44,995 nucleotides of DNA from Branchiostoma floridae (Eukaryota; Chordata; Leptocardii; Amphioxiformes; Branchiostomatidae), in contig NC_049980.1 in the NCBI RefSeq assembly GCF_000003815.2, positions 15,470,154 through 15,515,148 of the forward strand, given 5' to 3'. Both the position numbers and the translations under genes were made by a program. A model generated the notes under the pieces. It was given only the letters and a program-made list of their open reading frames with translations, made no database searches and was not told the DNA's origin. This document shows, one piece after another, positions 11,161-22,446 of the stretch; position 1 is the first letter of the stretch, and the number at the start of each line of letters is the position of its first letter.

Positions 11161-12240
11161 TCTAAGAGTAAGACACTTGCAAAACACAGATTAGTTGTTA
11201 GGGGGCATTGTAATACAGCAGTCATGGTAAGCATATTGCTAGCTGTTTACATTAAGTTGGAACAGTTATAAACACATGATGGTGTCAGAAAAAAAATGGG
11301 GATACATACAAATGTACAACATACATAATGAAGTACACGTACATTGTTGTGAGCCCTTCGTAAGAGTATTAAGACAACCCCTAGCTAACCAAAAGGGACA
11401 GTTACTGTAAACTGTTCATTGACTTAATCATATCGGTGACTTTATCATTTCCAGTGTTTCATCTGCATCTTCATAAATTTTTAAGCTGAACATCACAGCT
11501 CTGTGTAGGAAGGTTTTGTTTTCTGTGTCTATTTCTTTGTGCTTTTGTATCCATAATTAGTTGTATGGAGAAGAGTTGCTGGCTTCCATGTGCTAGCATG
11601 TAGGAGACACTGACAAAAGGTTAGGTTCCCAAAATAGGATTTCATCTTGAATTTCCTGCTATATGTATGTCTGTTGCCTTATGAGAGCCAGTGGAACAAT
11701 GCAGGATATGCTTGGATATGGGATCTTTGATTTCTTGCTTGAGTGGAGTTCGAAGAATCATTTCATGTTTAAACTCTTTTCATGGATATTGCTTGACATT
11801 TTGGGCTCTTGTATTGTGATGTCATAAGCAAAGAAGCCAAAAAGGTCTTTAAAAGGGTCCAGTGAGTAACATGCTTGTAAAACACAAACAGTTGTTAGGG
11901 GGCACTGTACTACTAGCTTCAGGGATAAACTTCGTTTGAGAATGCGAGATTTCTACCTAACTGGTTTTGTCAATCTATAGGGAAACTTGGTTTCTCTGCC
12001 CCCAAATAAAGATGTACAGTTAGGCAGCTGCAGTTAAGTGGAACTGAAATGTGCAAAGGAAAGCCATGCCTGGTTAATTAGGCATTTTCAGTCACATAGA
12101 GGTATACAACTGCCATATCACTGAAAGAAATACCTAACTGTTAGTACACAAGGTCTTACTTAGTGTTGACTAAGTCGCAGTGAGCACAAGTTTTAAAGCG
12201 GTACCAACTGAACACCAGTCCTGATCCTCTAAACAGATGA
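11161..12240. other. No gene seen
   Basis: Both strands are stop-rich. Two copies of a short dispersed word (11176-11213 and 11874-11910) are the only structure noted. Confidence 0.6.
11874..11910 (+). repeat. Short dispersed repeat GTTAGGGGGCACTGTA (one of three copies)
   Basis: AAAACACAAACAGTTGTTAG followed by GGGGCACTGTACTA here is matched at 11176-11213 and, with TGATAGGGGGCACTGTAC, at 8589-8620. All are in the same orientation. The GGGGGC core is shared with the CTAGGGGGCCC block of the larger TGCAAAT repeat family. Confidence 0.6.
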
Positions 12241-12990
12241 AACTAGTCTGAGAGTTCCACGACCCCATACCTTTGCTAAATGGTTTCAACCATTATGACT
12301 GATGTATTGTATGATTTTTCAACAATTATGCAAATGAGGTCCTTATTTACATAAATTGTACTAGTTGAACATCCCCTCAACCCAAATTACTGAAGTTGCA
12401 GTCTTATCTTATGAAAGAAGGCTATATTTAGCATTTTCTGATCATCTACGTAAACTTAATTTACCCTCATCTTTCACGAAACTTCCAAATGCCACAATTA
12501 TAAAATTGCCATCATTAACCAGTATGAAATTAATGCATTTTCTCATTTATGCAAATTTGGTCTTTGTTAACATACTTTTCATCAATCAGTTTTCTCTTTC
12601 TCAGTTACATTTGTCACAGATTCATATGGCCCTATCATGGACCCTGTTGGGTTCATAAAATTTCAACAATACTGCAAATTAGATTCTGATTTGCATATCA
12701 TTACAATCTAGCATCACTAAAGCCATCTACATACCAAAAATCATGACGATATGTGAGCCCTTTCTTGAGTTATTCTCTTTCAAAGCCTGAAACTAAACTG
12801 TCCTGAACTTGATATGAAAACCCGTACCAGAAGTTCTGCTGCAGACGCATAACAAGCCACTAGGGGGCCCAAAATCTAATAACTTCCAGGTTTTGTCAAG
12901 ACCTTCCACCATCGCAAACAATCCACCCAGGCCTTCTGGAGTTGAGCTGTTCATCCACATCCACATCCACACTCACACACATACATACAA
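12241..12990 (+). repeat. TGCAAAT dispersed repeat, copy A
   Basis: Begins with GAGAGTTCCACGACCCCATACC, the start shared with the copies at 21113 and 43500. It contains AATTATGCAAATGAGGTCC, the phrase ATACCAAAAATCATGACGAT, ...CTTGAGTTATTCTCTTTCAA and CACTAGGGGGCCCAAAATC. It ends in an (ACATCC)/(CA)n tract where the other copies end in CA-rich sequence before a hairpin. Open frames in it are not genes. Confidence 0.8.
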
Positions 12991-13059
12991 ACACTACATA
13001 TTATTTCTGGACAATGTTGGGAGGTACATGTTCAGTATGGTTGTTAACATCTATTATCA

Positions 13060-13900
13060 TAATACCGCCAAGTTTACTGCGAGCTCGCAAGCGATACTAA
13101 TTTGACAAATTATTAACGCCTCATTTTCTCCAGTTACATGTTGCTGGTAAAGCTTACCTTTGCCACTTGTTTTCGGTATCTTTTTTTGTCTCTCTTGTCG
13201 TGCTAAAAACGATATATTGTAATCGCAACACACCGCGGAATTAAACGGAGAACGGGCGCGTGGTTGGGAGGGAGTTAAAAAATACCGCCAGGAAAAACAC
13301 GGCACAATTAACTGCCGCTATGTACCTTTATTCATCCTCTGTTGTTCCTTCCTTTCCTGTTAGTAATTGCACAAAACAAATACCTGCATGACCATACAAA
13401 AAGTCAGGAGAAAACGGACGTTTACTGTCAAGAATTTTCATTTAATTTTGGACCGTCACAACCGCTATGACGTAAAATTTCACTGCTGGCGTAGCATTAA
13501 AAATGGCGGAAAAATGGCGGCGTACGTTCAATTTGACCCATTCAGCCGTAGATCCAGGCGATAATGCAACGGCTCTTCACACTTTTACACGAGATGTAGG
13601 TTACCAACAGAACTTCAAGATTGCTGTTGAATCATGCTCATCTTGTGCCGTGAGCACCTGTGATTATTATCTACAAATCTTGCGATGAACGTGACAGTGT
13701 GTTTGTCCCACGACGAGCTCGCCTGCCCCGAAAATGAACTGAAAACTTTTGTCCTTGTTGTCTTCGAATGCACTGTTATCGAAGCCTTTTTAAAAATGTG
13801 TGAAACACGTGAATGTCTGAAGTGTGCATACCTCGAAAATAACTGTTGCTGCGCTAGTGGATCACCGAAAATTTTTCGTTTATGTCATTTGGCGGTATAA
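13060..13900. other. CpG-richer patch, possible transposon bounded by ATACCGCCA
   Basis: GC and CpG content rise relative to the flanks. ATACCGCCAAG lies at the left edge (about 13064) and TTGGCGGTAT, its inverse, at the right edge (about 13892-13901); a further ATACCGCCA lies near 13281. No clear target duplication was seen. Inside, AAAATGGCGG occurs twice near 13500-13520, like a YY1-type initiator, followed by open frames of 61 codons (13503-13688) and 71 codons (13685-13900) with no recognisable domain. It may be a short transposon or a promoter-like region with no gene visible. Confidence 0.4.
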
Positions 13901-14654
13901 GAATTACTGCCGGTGTTATGCCAATAGATGTTATATATAATATGGTTGGGTGTGTTGAATGTGCTTCTGAACAGATGGTGAGCAAACTTACTGTAAGATA
14001 CCAGAGGTCATTCCTGTCAACCAATCAATAGCTAGCTCCCACTCAAGCATCTATTATGACAGCATTTCTCCTTAAAACCCATATGAACATTAAATACTCC
14101 ACACATTGATGAATAGACCAATACAGATGCAGAATAGAGAGGCGACGGAGGTCTTGGCTTTAAGTAGTCCAATACATTTTTCTGGCCGATAAAAAAGTAT
14201 TGAATGGAGATTTCTGTCACCTATGGGAAGAATCTGAAGGAAGAAAGATCAGATACCACTGAGGGAGAATCCATCCTTTGGACATAATGAGGTCAATTGG
14301 TATTGAAAGTTAAGGTGCTGACAGCATCAGACCATGGAATTTGACCAACTTGTGGGTAGCCTGGGAATTGGCCCATGATTCTAAAACAAACCTATCATTT
14401 CCCATTAGGCTGAACATGTAATGTAGCACCTGGTTTGGGTAGGTCTATCATTGACTATATATTATGCATATAATGTTAGTGAAAAAAAATCTAGTTAGTA
14501 CAGTAATTTATTGTACAAGCAGGTATCTAGTAGTAGATATCTAACATTGATAGCAGACTAACATACATGTACATTGTATTGTATAGTATTCTTTAATTAG
14601 CTAAAAAAAGGAATACTTAACTTCATTCTATTTTAAATCATCCTTCAGCCAAAT

Positions 14655-14697
14655 ACACCCACACACATGCACACACACACACACATGTACACGCACA
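14655..14697. repeat. CA microsatellite
   Basis: Interrupted (CA)n with ATGC and ATGTA interruptions. Confidence 0.85.
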
Positions 14698-15193
14698 AAA
14701 GAGAGTCATAAAGTTTAACTTGAAATACCAGCATTCAACACACATTGTATTACAATATTCATACTTTAACAATAACCCGCTAGCCAACATACCCTGAAAC
14801 CAGAAAAAAACTCTTTAAGAAACAGGTCCGCATCCATCTTTATATTCCTTTCTGTTTCACACATTGTTACAGAGCCCATGCTCTTGATTTGTCTTGTTAA
14901 ATCTGTCGTTCCAAGCTATTTTCATCAATTTCAATTGTCAGATTTTAAGGATAGACAAAGGGAAACTTTTGCCCGTCCTAACAAGCAAACTTCAGTCCAG
15001 GGATGGAAAGATAGGCCCCCGGTTGTAAATATAATACAGTTGAACCCTAATATAGGTAGGCAAAACCCTTTGTTGATGATAGATGCAGAAAATTTTCACA
15101 TCCACTTTGGCCATATGTCATTGAATCTCAGCTGAAGTTTTGCTGCTGACATACTCAGGGGTGCCTAAGCTCGTACAAATTAGATGTAAACGC

Positions 15194-15310
15194 ATAAATC
15201 ACTATGTGAAAATGTACAAGTTCTACGAAAAAAACACAAATCACTATGCAAAAATGTATGTATCTTATGGGCTACACACAAATCACTTATGAGAAATGTA
15301 CAGGTCACAT
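15194..15310 (+). repeat. Three degenerate tandem units of about 43-46 bp
   Basis: Each unit contains AAATCACTATG or AAATCACTTATG, then AAAATGTA(C/T) or GAAATGTAC. The starts are near 15197, 15238 and 15280. Confidence 0.65.
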
Positions 15311-15489
15311 GACAAAGCTAAGCGGGACATTCATCCATCAGATAACATAGTGTGATGTGCTAAAATTAAGCAAAAGAGTAGCTACATGTAACAGGCTATC
15401 CATCTATCTAACTATCTATCTCCGGTTTAACGTTATATTTACATTAAATGCATGGTTGTGACTGTATGTGCCCATTTAATGCATTAAAG

Positions 15490-15841
15490 CATTGTTGTAG
15501 CCAGCACCCGACCTTCTGCCTTTGACGGAATTTTGCAGCTTGGGACGGAAAAAAAATTTGCCCATTCCGTCCTCTGTGACCGACAAAAATTGATATTTTA
15601 AGATATAATAAAACTGTCTCCCTTGTGTAATTTTTCACCCAAACAGATGCCATTGAACAGGTTAGTCTACCAGGGTAAATTTACACCTCAAAATGCAGGA
15701 AATAGCATTTCAGAGGGTGTAGATTTCAAAACTTTCAGAGGGGAGCATGCTTGGACCCCCCAAGAAAGTCGCGCCTTGGGCGTCTCTATAGGATTCAAAG
15801 TCGAGGGGATGGAAAATGATTTCAGGCTGGCTACAACCCTG
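15490..15841. mobile_element. Non-autonomous hAT-type element with GTTGTAGCCAGC ends, 352 bp
   Basis: The left end is CATTGTTGTAGCCAGC, the right end GCTGGCTACAACCCTG (the inverse of CAGGGTTGTAGCCAGC). Flanking octamers CATTAAAG (15482-15489) and CATTCAAG (15842-15849) are an 8-bp target duplication with one mismatch. The interior shares long blocks with the copy at 40710-41156: TTTGCCCATTCCGTCCTCTG, ACACCTCAAAATGCAGGAAA and GAAAATGATTTCAGGCTGGC. No transposase is encoded; the 90-codon plus-strand frame and the 69-codon minus frame here are non-coding. Confidence 0.9.
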
Positions 15842-15849
15842 CATTCAAG

Positions 15850-16733
15850 TGATCATGGATGGAGACACCCAGAAACATACCTTCTGTCAACATAACAACC
15901 AGCGAATTTGCATAAAATGACTGCATATCCCATAAGATACATGTACATGTACATGTTTTTCCTAAAACTTGTACCAATTTTGGAAATTTGTGCGAATGCC
16001 TAGGCACCTGTTAGTAGTGGGTGGGGGTGATGATGACTGACCCCATATTACCCTGACCTCTTTATTCCTCATGACACTCATGCCCCCCTTCTCACCCACT
16101 CCCCACTCCCATGGTGATGATAGCCAGCACCATTTCTTTTAGGTGTGGATTCCAGCTGCCTTCCATTAGGCATCTGTAACCACCTCATTTATCACCACAT
16201 TTGTTTACTCACATCTCAAGTTCACTTCTTAAGATACATGTACACTATACAGTGTCTCTGCATGGTGTTTGACTTGACTTTTACCCCTGAAAATTTCTGA
16301 AATTAGCCAGTATTAACAACTGCCACCACCTTGTGACTCACTCCGCCAGGTAAGAGCCACTGCAGTTCTAGAGAATACTAGTAAGTCCTGGAAGAAACTG
16401 ATTCCAGTGGAAAGGGGTGTTAGGCTTTTGTATCCTGATGCTTGTAAAGAAGTACATGTATTTGAGACACGAAGTATACCTACCAATATTCCATTCTATA
16501 CGACTTTCTATGTCGTAACCTGACATATGGTGGTATTACTGCATATTAATTTTTAAGAAATCCCCACTGCAGGTAAATCATGTAAAGTATGTGACCAGGG
16601 CTTAAGAGACCACCAAAAGGTGGTACATGTACCAACAAGTGATCCCATTAGTCAGGTGGTCCTTGTGTAGATTTGGTCAATAGTGCAGGTTTGACTACAT
16701 ACAGAAATGCCAACTTCAAAGTGTTCGTCTTAC
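15850..16733. other. Intron or 3' flank below the last recognised proteoglycan exon
   Basis: Contains ACATGTACATGTACATG at about 15939-15955, a string frequent in this genome. No further CSPG exon, transmembrane helix or tail was found. Confidence 0.55.
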
Positions 16734-17109
16734 CTGTGTGCACAAACACGATATCTCCCCTCTCCAGCAGGGCCTGTGTGAAGTTCACAATCTCCCTCCA
16801 CGGCTTGGATCTCAGCGCCATGCGTCCGTTGTTCGGTGTTGTGATCTCAAACACGATGTTCTCATCTGAGGAGTCCGCATCGGTCGCGCTCAGGTCATCT
16901 GTGGTGACAACAGTGACGGAGCCCTCCCACACGCTCAGACCATTGTTGACCAGGACCTGAGGAGTCGCGTCATTGACGGGGGTGACCGTGATGTAGATGG
17001 TGTGAGGGAGGCTGTAGGTGCTGCCGTCTGTCGCGTTAGCACGGATGGTGAACTGGTCATGGAGCGTGTCTGCCCCGTCGTGCACATAAAACACAAACTG
17101 CTTCCTCAC
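16734..17109 (-). CDS. cspg4: CSPG4-like exon: end of CSPG repeat 9 and most of repeat 10
   Basis: The acceptor GGTTTTGTGTTGTTCAG precedes GTGAGG at 17109, and the donor is CACACAG|GTAAGA at 16733. The exon is 376 bases (125 codons plus one base). The peptide begins VRKQFVFYVHDGADTLHDQF, completing the FTSDQ motif of the previous exon as the canonical CSPG Y-V-H-D-G block. It goes on with TIYITVTPVNDATPQVLVNN, then a further repeat (LSVWEGSVTVVTTDDLSATD, DADSSDENIVFEI, NGRMALRS) and VNFTQALLERGDIVFVHTG. The NDATPQ linker and D-A-D-S motif are conserved in this repeat family, where the acidic residues resemble cadherin calcium sites. The chain is open at the 3' side. A continuation exon beginning with two bases of a Gly codon and coding for an F-x-F-x-L-x-D-G motif was looked for below 16734 and not found. 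Confidence 0.9.
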
Positions 17110-17471
17110 CTGAACAACACAAAACCAAACAGTAAAAATATCTTAGTACCAATCAATTAATACTTAAAGTGTAAGCATGAATTACCTAAAATACTGCATC
17201 AGTTTGTCCTGATTCCCTGTAAGTTAAACTTGTCTCAATCATAACATTTCTGACCTAGGGGGAAGAGATGTCCCAGTAGTACTACTCAAAATAACCAACC
17301 CATAAGAAGTGGCATTCTGATCTTGTTACATGGTCACCACTGAGTAAGTACACATATAAGTAGTTCTGTGCCAAGAAGTGGTCTCTTGGCCTTGCGAAGT
17401 ACTGTGCGAAGTCGTTTAACAAAAAACATTTCCATCAAGCAATAAATGATCTAAAATCTGCCCTACATTTA

Positions 17472-17655
17472 AGGGTTAATGACCCGCCCCGAGGTGTATA
17501 TGGTGTCATAACGCCTGGTCCTTTGCTATAACCAACGAATAAAACCACCGAGTGAGCGAAGCGAACGAGGTGGTTTTATGAGGACTGGTGGTTATAGCAA
17601 AGGACCAGGCGTTATGACACCATATATACCGAGGAACAGGTGGGTCATTAACCCT
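17472..17655. mobile_element. Fold-back (palindromic) element, 184 bp
   Basis: The left arm AGGGTTAATGACCC...GGTGTCATAACGCCTGGTCC + TTTGCTATAACCA is matched inverted by the right arm TGGTTATAGCAAAGGACCAG...GGGTCATTAACCCT. A second, inner stem ATAAAACCACC / GGTGGTTTTAT encloses a loop of about 19 bases, GAGTGAGCGAAGCGAACGA. The near-perfect arms give a long hairpin. The outermost flanks (TTA left, ATT right) do not give a clean target duplication. Confidence 0.85.
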
Positions 17656-18512
17656 ATTATCATATAGCCTACCCACACTGACCCATTTAGAGTAGATTAG
17701 AGTAGAGTTTCCAGTTGAGTAGGAGCGACAAATTCTTTTCTAAAACATACATCTTTTATTCAGTACATACATTTGAACAGTGAATTTGAACAACATAAAA
17801 CTTGTACGTGAAATGTATTTCTGTTCCAAGGCTTAAAATAAGAACAAAGTCGATTCATTATGTTACAAACTGTTGCACGCTCCGTATTTCTCCACTCGCC
17901 CATTCTCCAGATTGTCGAGTTCGTTCGTATCAGGCGCTAAATCTCTGCCGGCTTTCCTGAGGTATTCCGGGATCCCTGTGCTTCAACAGCTCTTGAGAAT
18001 CTCGTTCACTACGAACCCAGACACGACTTCTCCGAAGAAAGGTAGCATTTTGGTCCTCCAGCGCCATGACCGCTACTCAATGGCGGACCGTGGTGTTATT
18101 GTCGTCTGAACTTGAATGGGCGGGGGTGCAAATAATTTTATTTTCCATTTGCAGTTTAAACTGGACATGACTTGAAATAGATTTTATTGTCTTAAATATT
18201 ATAGGTAATTCAGTGTTGTTTTAAGACGGCAAATGTTTTCTTTGAACAAAGAAACACGCACTACCGATGTTAATAGAGGGAGCCATCCCCCCTGCCATGC
18301 CTGTACTTATTCCCCTATCTTGGCAGATGGACGATTCCTGGATATCTCATTCTGATTGGCCAGCGTCCTGTTTGTCTGTCGTCCTGATTGGTTTAAACTT
18401 TCAAAAGTTTTATCACATATGTGATAATCAAAAATTTAATGCACGGCTGTTACGGCGTCATAACCAGCATGAAATGGGGCCTTCTGATTGGCCCACGTCC
18501 CCTGGCTATATG
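17654..18512. mobile_element. Possible second transposon remnant next to the fold-back element
   Basis: TTATCATATAGCCTA at about 17656-17670 is inverted as GGCTATATGATAAAT at about 18503-18517. The interior holds a CpG-richer patch with a minus-strand open stretch from an ATG at about 18068. It reads MALEDQNATFLRRSRVWVRS and stops after about 45 codons. It also has several copies of CTGATTGG. No transposase or target duplication could be identified, so this is a weak call. Confidence 0.35.
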
Positions 18513-20032
18513 ATAAATATCTATAATCCATGCTAGTTCCATAAAATCAATGTCCCTTTCATTTACAAAAACAAATTGTGTTAGTTGATAAAGAAGTGTT
18601 TGACCTGCAGGTGTATGTAATCTAAGCTGCCAGTTCCACTGGAGTACTGTAGCATAAATATGGCTTTATCTTTTGCAGGTCTGCAGGTACATATTGTAAT
18701 GTACATGCATATGCACACACACTTCTGTACACCATATATCATAATCTTCCACCATTGCGTGCCTTGCACAAAGGCAAGACAAAAAAAGAAGGCTGCAATA
18801 TACACAGGCTTCAGCACAACAGAGTTGAAAAGTTCAGCCTTTATATATAACATACACGTATGCGCCGATACTGATTTTCAATACAACTTCAGCTCAGGCA
18901 ATGGGTACTGCATCAAGGGACCATCGCTGTGGTCCAACATTCAGGCACAAGTAGCAATTTACAAACTATACAGATTTCCCCCGCACCTTTCATCGATGCA
19001 TGTTGTCCATATAAATGCTAATACCGGGGTCCTGACATTGACCCTGCCTGTAGCACATTGCATCTTGTGCCCACGCTGCCTTCTTTGCAGCAGGTAGAAG
19101 CCAATAAGGCCAACCCTAATCATTGACCCTTTCCTCACACCATTATTTTCAGGACCATTAGGCTAATGATACCCTGAATCAACATCAACTGGACACATCT
19201 ATTAGCACCAGGCTTAAAAAACAGTAACAACAAAGAATTGTAATGTGCTTTGTAAATACCTTTCAGTTAATACATGTACAACATGTACGTGCCTTGTAAC
19301 AATTTGTTTTACATATGTATATTGTGTACCATTCAGTCACCTGGGCTGAAGCTTGAAGAAGTGTTGTTGATAAATAAAATAAAACAAATTATGCCTGTAC
19401 CTGTTATGCTGATGCGAATGAGTGCTGTTGGGCTGATGCGAATTAGGATGGTCAATATAGATATTATATAGATATAATTAGAAAGGCAACATTTTCGCAA
19501 AAATGGAGATTGAAGTCTCCCCGTAGCCTTTTGTGAAGGTAGTCAAATACTGTTACAGTAGTACACCAATAATTACTATCATGAACACCTAACAGTATTA
19601 AGTGCGATTTAGAAAAATGAAGTAAAGGGGCAACGTTTTGCGGCTGTAGATCACGGTAATTATAATGTTTGAGCGGACGTTTTGCGGCTGTACAATTGTC
19701 GGACTGTGAAGGTCTGAGTAAAAAATTGTTGTACAATTGTCGTACATTGTAAACCTTGAGTATTTACAGTTAATTACATATTGTCATAATGTATCGTATA
19801 CTAAATAAAAAAACTCAACGCAAGCATGGGAAAATGAATAAAAAGCGTATACTTATTCATTTCGCAAATGCCAACCACAATCAGAATGAGGGGGACAAAG
19901 ATGTTGTGTAGCAGATGATTTTGAGTAGTAGAGATGAAGTCATTTCAAAATCTGAGTTGTGATTGGCTTAATTTGGAACAAACCAGAAATGGCTAGAGAT
20001 TTAGAAAGTCTTTCTTGGGAAGACTTAATTAC

Positions 20033-20303
20033 CTGATCACTGGTGAAACTCCTCAGAGCCACACCTGGTCCTCTTGTACTCTCGATCTGGCCACTGGATG
20101 GTCCCTCCAACAACTCGTACACCCAGGCCAGGCCTACAAAGTGCCTGTTGGACACCTTGATGATGTTCTCCACCAGTGGCGTGGACGCACCCTCACGGAT
20201 AGTGAAGTTCTTCACCTCAACTGGCACCAGCTTGGGAACAATCTCTACTTCAAACACCAGGTCGCGTGCTGTCAGGATACCATTGGACACATCCAAGACA
20301 AAT
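20033..20303 (-). CDS. cspg4: CSPG4-like exon: end of CSPG repeat 8 and most of repeat 9
   Basis: The acceptor TATGTTGCTTCCAG precedes ATTTGTC at 20303, and the donor is GATCAG|GTAATT at 20032. The exon is 271 bases: one base that completes an Arg codon begun in the preceding exon, then 90 codons. It starts FVLDVSNGILTARDLVFEVE, which finishes the pattern (TDR)FVLDV of repeat 8. A new CSPG repeat follows, with the typical opening NFTIREGASTPLVENIIKVS and the middle LLEGPSSGQIE, ending at RSFTSDQ, the start of the FTxxD motif. The motif is completed only by the next exon, so the splice boundary falls inside repeat 9. Frame, spacing and motif order all agree with one extracellular, proteoglycan-type chain. 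Plus-strand open frames here are shadows. Confidence 0.9.
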
Positions 20304-20815
20304 CTGGAAGCAACATACAGTTACTGTAAAATCTTTTATTTTTGCTGTGGCTTTAGTTCGCGTTAGGAGGGAAAAAGAGGTTTTTGCAGTGTTCGCCATT
20401 GATAGAAACAATTCTGTAGTACAATTGTGATTATATCAACTTGATACAAGGTTGACGTATTCACAGTGTCGTGAATTTGTTGTCGAGAGGTCTCCGCAAA
20501 AAATTAGACCAATGCAAAAGTTTCAAGAATTAAAGTATGATAGCACATCAATCCATATTCATGAGCGCATTGATCACCTTTAGGAAAGGTTGACATGTGC
20601 AAACCATACCTGCAGATATGTGACTGTCAGTACAAGTTAAGGTATCTCGGTTGGCTTAATTGGCATTTTAACCTTCCACTGTTTTCTTATTAATTAATCA
20701 AGAAAGAATGGAGCCGTAACGAATGTTGATAGATGGGCATTAAAGAATTCTAAATCTGATTTTTTGGGGGCCAAATTGATGACGTCATCATTTTTATTGC
20801 CTCTGATATTATTTT

Positions 20816-21112
20816 TTTCTATGACAAAATACAGCACTTTGGTACATACCACTGTAATGAAACTTCATTTTTCGTTGCATGATGATGAAAGCTACAAACG
20901 TAGTGTTGCGCAAACTGATATCTACTAACGATCTGTAGTTATTTAGAATTAATTTTTTTAATTAGATGAAAACAAACATTTTCTAATTACTACAGATCAT
21001 TAGTAGATATCAGTTTGCGCAACACTACGTTTGTAGCTTCATCATTATGCAACGAAAAACGAAGTTTCATTACAGTGGTATGTACCAAAGTGCTGTATTT
21101 TGTCATAGAAAA
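20816..21112. mobile_element. Fold-back element nested in the TTAA element, about 297 bp
   Basis: Arms of about 123 bp (20816-20938 and 20990-21112) are inverted copies with very few differences. Shared words include TTTCTATGACAAAATACAGC, GTAGTGTTGCGCAAACTGAT and ATCTACTAA. An AT-rich loop of about 50 bases separates them. It lies exactly between the inner end of the left arm of the large element and the start of the TGCAAAT repeat. Confidence 0.88.
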
Positions 21113-22446
21113 CTAGAGTTCCACGAACACATAACTTTGCCAAATAAACCAGGTTTGTTATGTAGAATGTTGTCTATAGACATAAATGTGTTACTCATTA
21201 CATTTTATTTTATATGCCTGGAGTTGGTTCATAACATTTCGCCATTGCTTATACAAATAAGATCCATATTTACATAATAATATTAATTGTATCAAGCATC
21301 ACTTAAGCTATCAGCATATCAAAAATCATTATGATCCTTTCATCCCTTCTTGACTTATTCTCTTTCAAAGTAGGAAACTAAACCGGCTCCTGCAGTTCAA
21401 GAAAAGACGTTACCGGACCCAAACATACACCTCTTACTCTCTGCCATCTTTCTCAGTTACATATGTGCATATGTGACAAGTTTGAAAGTCCTATCACGGA
21501 ATGCAGTGGATTTATCAACTTTCCGCATTAACTATGCAAATTAGCCGTTAATTTGCATAATTAGTATCTCATTATGTAAGTTTTTACTTAGGCTACCTAC
21601 ATACCGAAAATCATGATGATCCGTCAACACGTTCATATTTTCCCATTAATTATGCAAATGAGATCATAATCTGCTACAAATGTGACAAGTTTGAAAGTCC
21701 TAGAAAGGCATGCAGGGGATTTTACAAACTTTCCTCATTAATTATGCAAATCAGCTGTTGATTTGCATAATTAGAATTCCATCATGTAAGTCTTCCCTTT
21801 GGCTATCTACATACCAAAAATCATGACGATCCGTCAATACGTTTATATTTTCTCATTAATTATGCAAATGAGGCCGTCATTTGCATAATTAACATGCATT
21901 GATATTTCTCTCTTTCTCATCTATATATGACAAGTTTGAAAGTCCTATCATGAAATGCAGCGGATTTATAAACTTTCGTCATTAATTATGCAAATTAGCT
22001 GCTGATTTGCATAATTAGTATTTTATTATGTACATTGTTACTTGGGCTATCTACATACCAAAACTCATGACGATCCATCAACACGTTCTCGAGTTATTCT
22101 TGTCCAAAGTTTGAAAGGAAATCGGCGACTGCAGCTCCAAACAAGCCGCTAGGGGGTCCAAACTTACCGCACTTACTCTCTGCCCTAAGGGCTATCTACC
22201 ACTCAAAAATCATAACCACAGCATGTCCAGAACACGAGATATCAAGAATTGAGGTTCTGCTGCAGTACCTTAGCAAGCCGCTAGGGGGCCCATTATCGAA
22301 CTTGACCTTTGTTTTCCCGACCCCTACCCACCTACCAAATATTATCTGGCTCCATCCAAGGCTTCTTGAGTTATGCTGTTAACACACAGACAGACACACA
22401 GACTCACAAGCCTAAAACATAACCTTAGCCATTCTGGCAAAGGTAA
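21113..22446 (+). repeat. TGCAAAT dispersed repeat, copy B (fullest copy)
   Basis: Starts CTAGAGTTCCACGAACACAT. It contains three to four internal units of about 210-240 bp, each with (C)ATTAATTATGCAAAT, GATTTGCATAATTAG, GTGACAAGTTTGAAAGTCCT and CTACATACCAAAAATCATGA. Two GCCGCTAGGGGG(C/T)CC blocks follow, then GAGTTATGCTGTTAACACAC, a CA-rich tract and a terminal hairpin ACCTTAGCCA / TGGCAAAGGT (22422-22444). No protein is encoded. Confidence 0.85.

Larger units (their letters stand above)
13902..15481. other. No gene seen; microsatellite and short tandem array
   Basis: AT-rich. Contains a CA microsatellite (14655-14697) and a degenerate tandem array at 15194-15310. No exon supported. Confidence 0.6.
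17110..20032 (-). other. Intron of the CSPG4-like gene (2.9 kb)
   Basis: Bounded by donor GTAATT at 20032 and acceptor TTGTTCAG at 17110, on the minus strand. It holds a fold-back element (17472-17655), a CpG-richer patch (about 17870-18120) and the remnant described at 17654-18512. At 19490-19745 words such as ACGTTTTGCGGCTGTA recur, of repeat type but unclassified. Confidence 0.85.

Noticed and set aside
10059-11194. Open frames of 83-117 codons inside the Harbinger-like element as a transposase
   Set aside because: They read through poly-T/GGCCC subterminal units and GC-rich tracts, lie in conflicting frames, and show no DDE or Myb motif.
19464-19736. 90-codon minus-strand frame as a further proteoglycan exon
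   Set aside because: No CSPG motif, and the flanking exons at 20033 and 17109 already join in frame without it.
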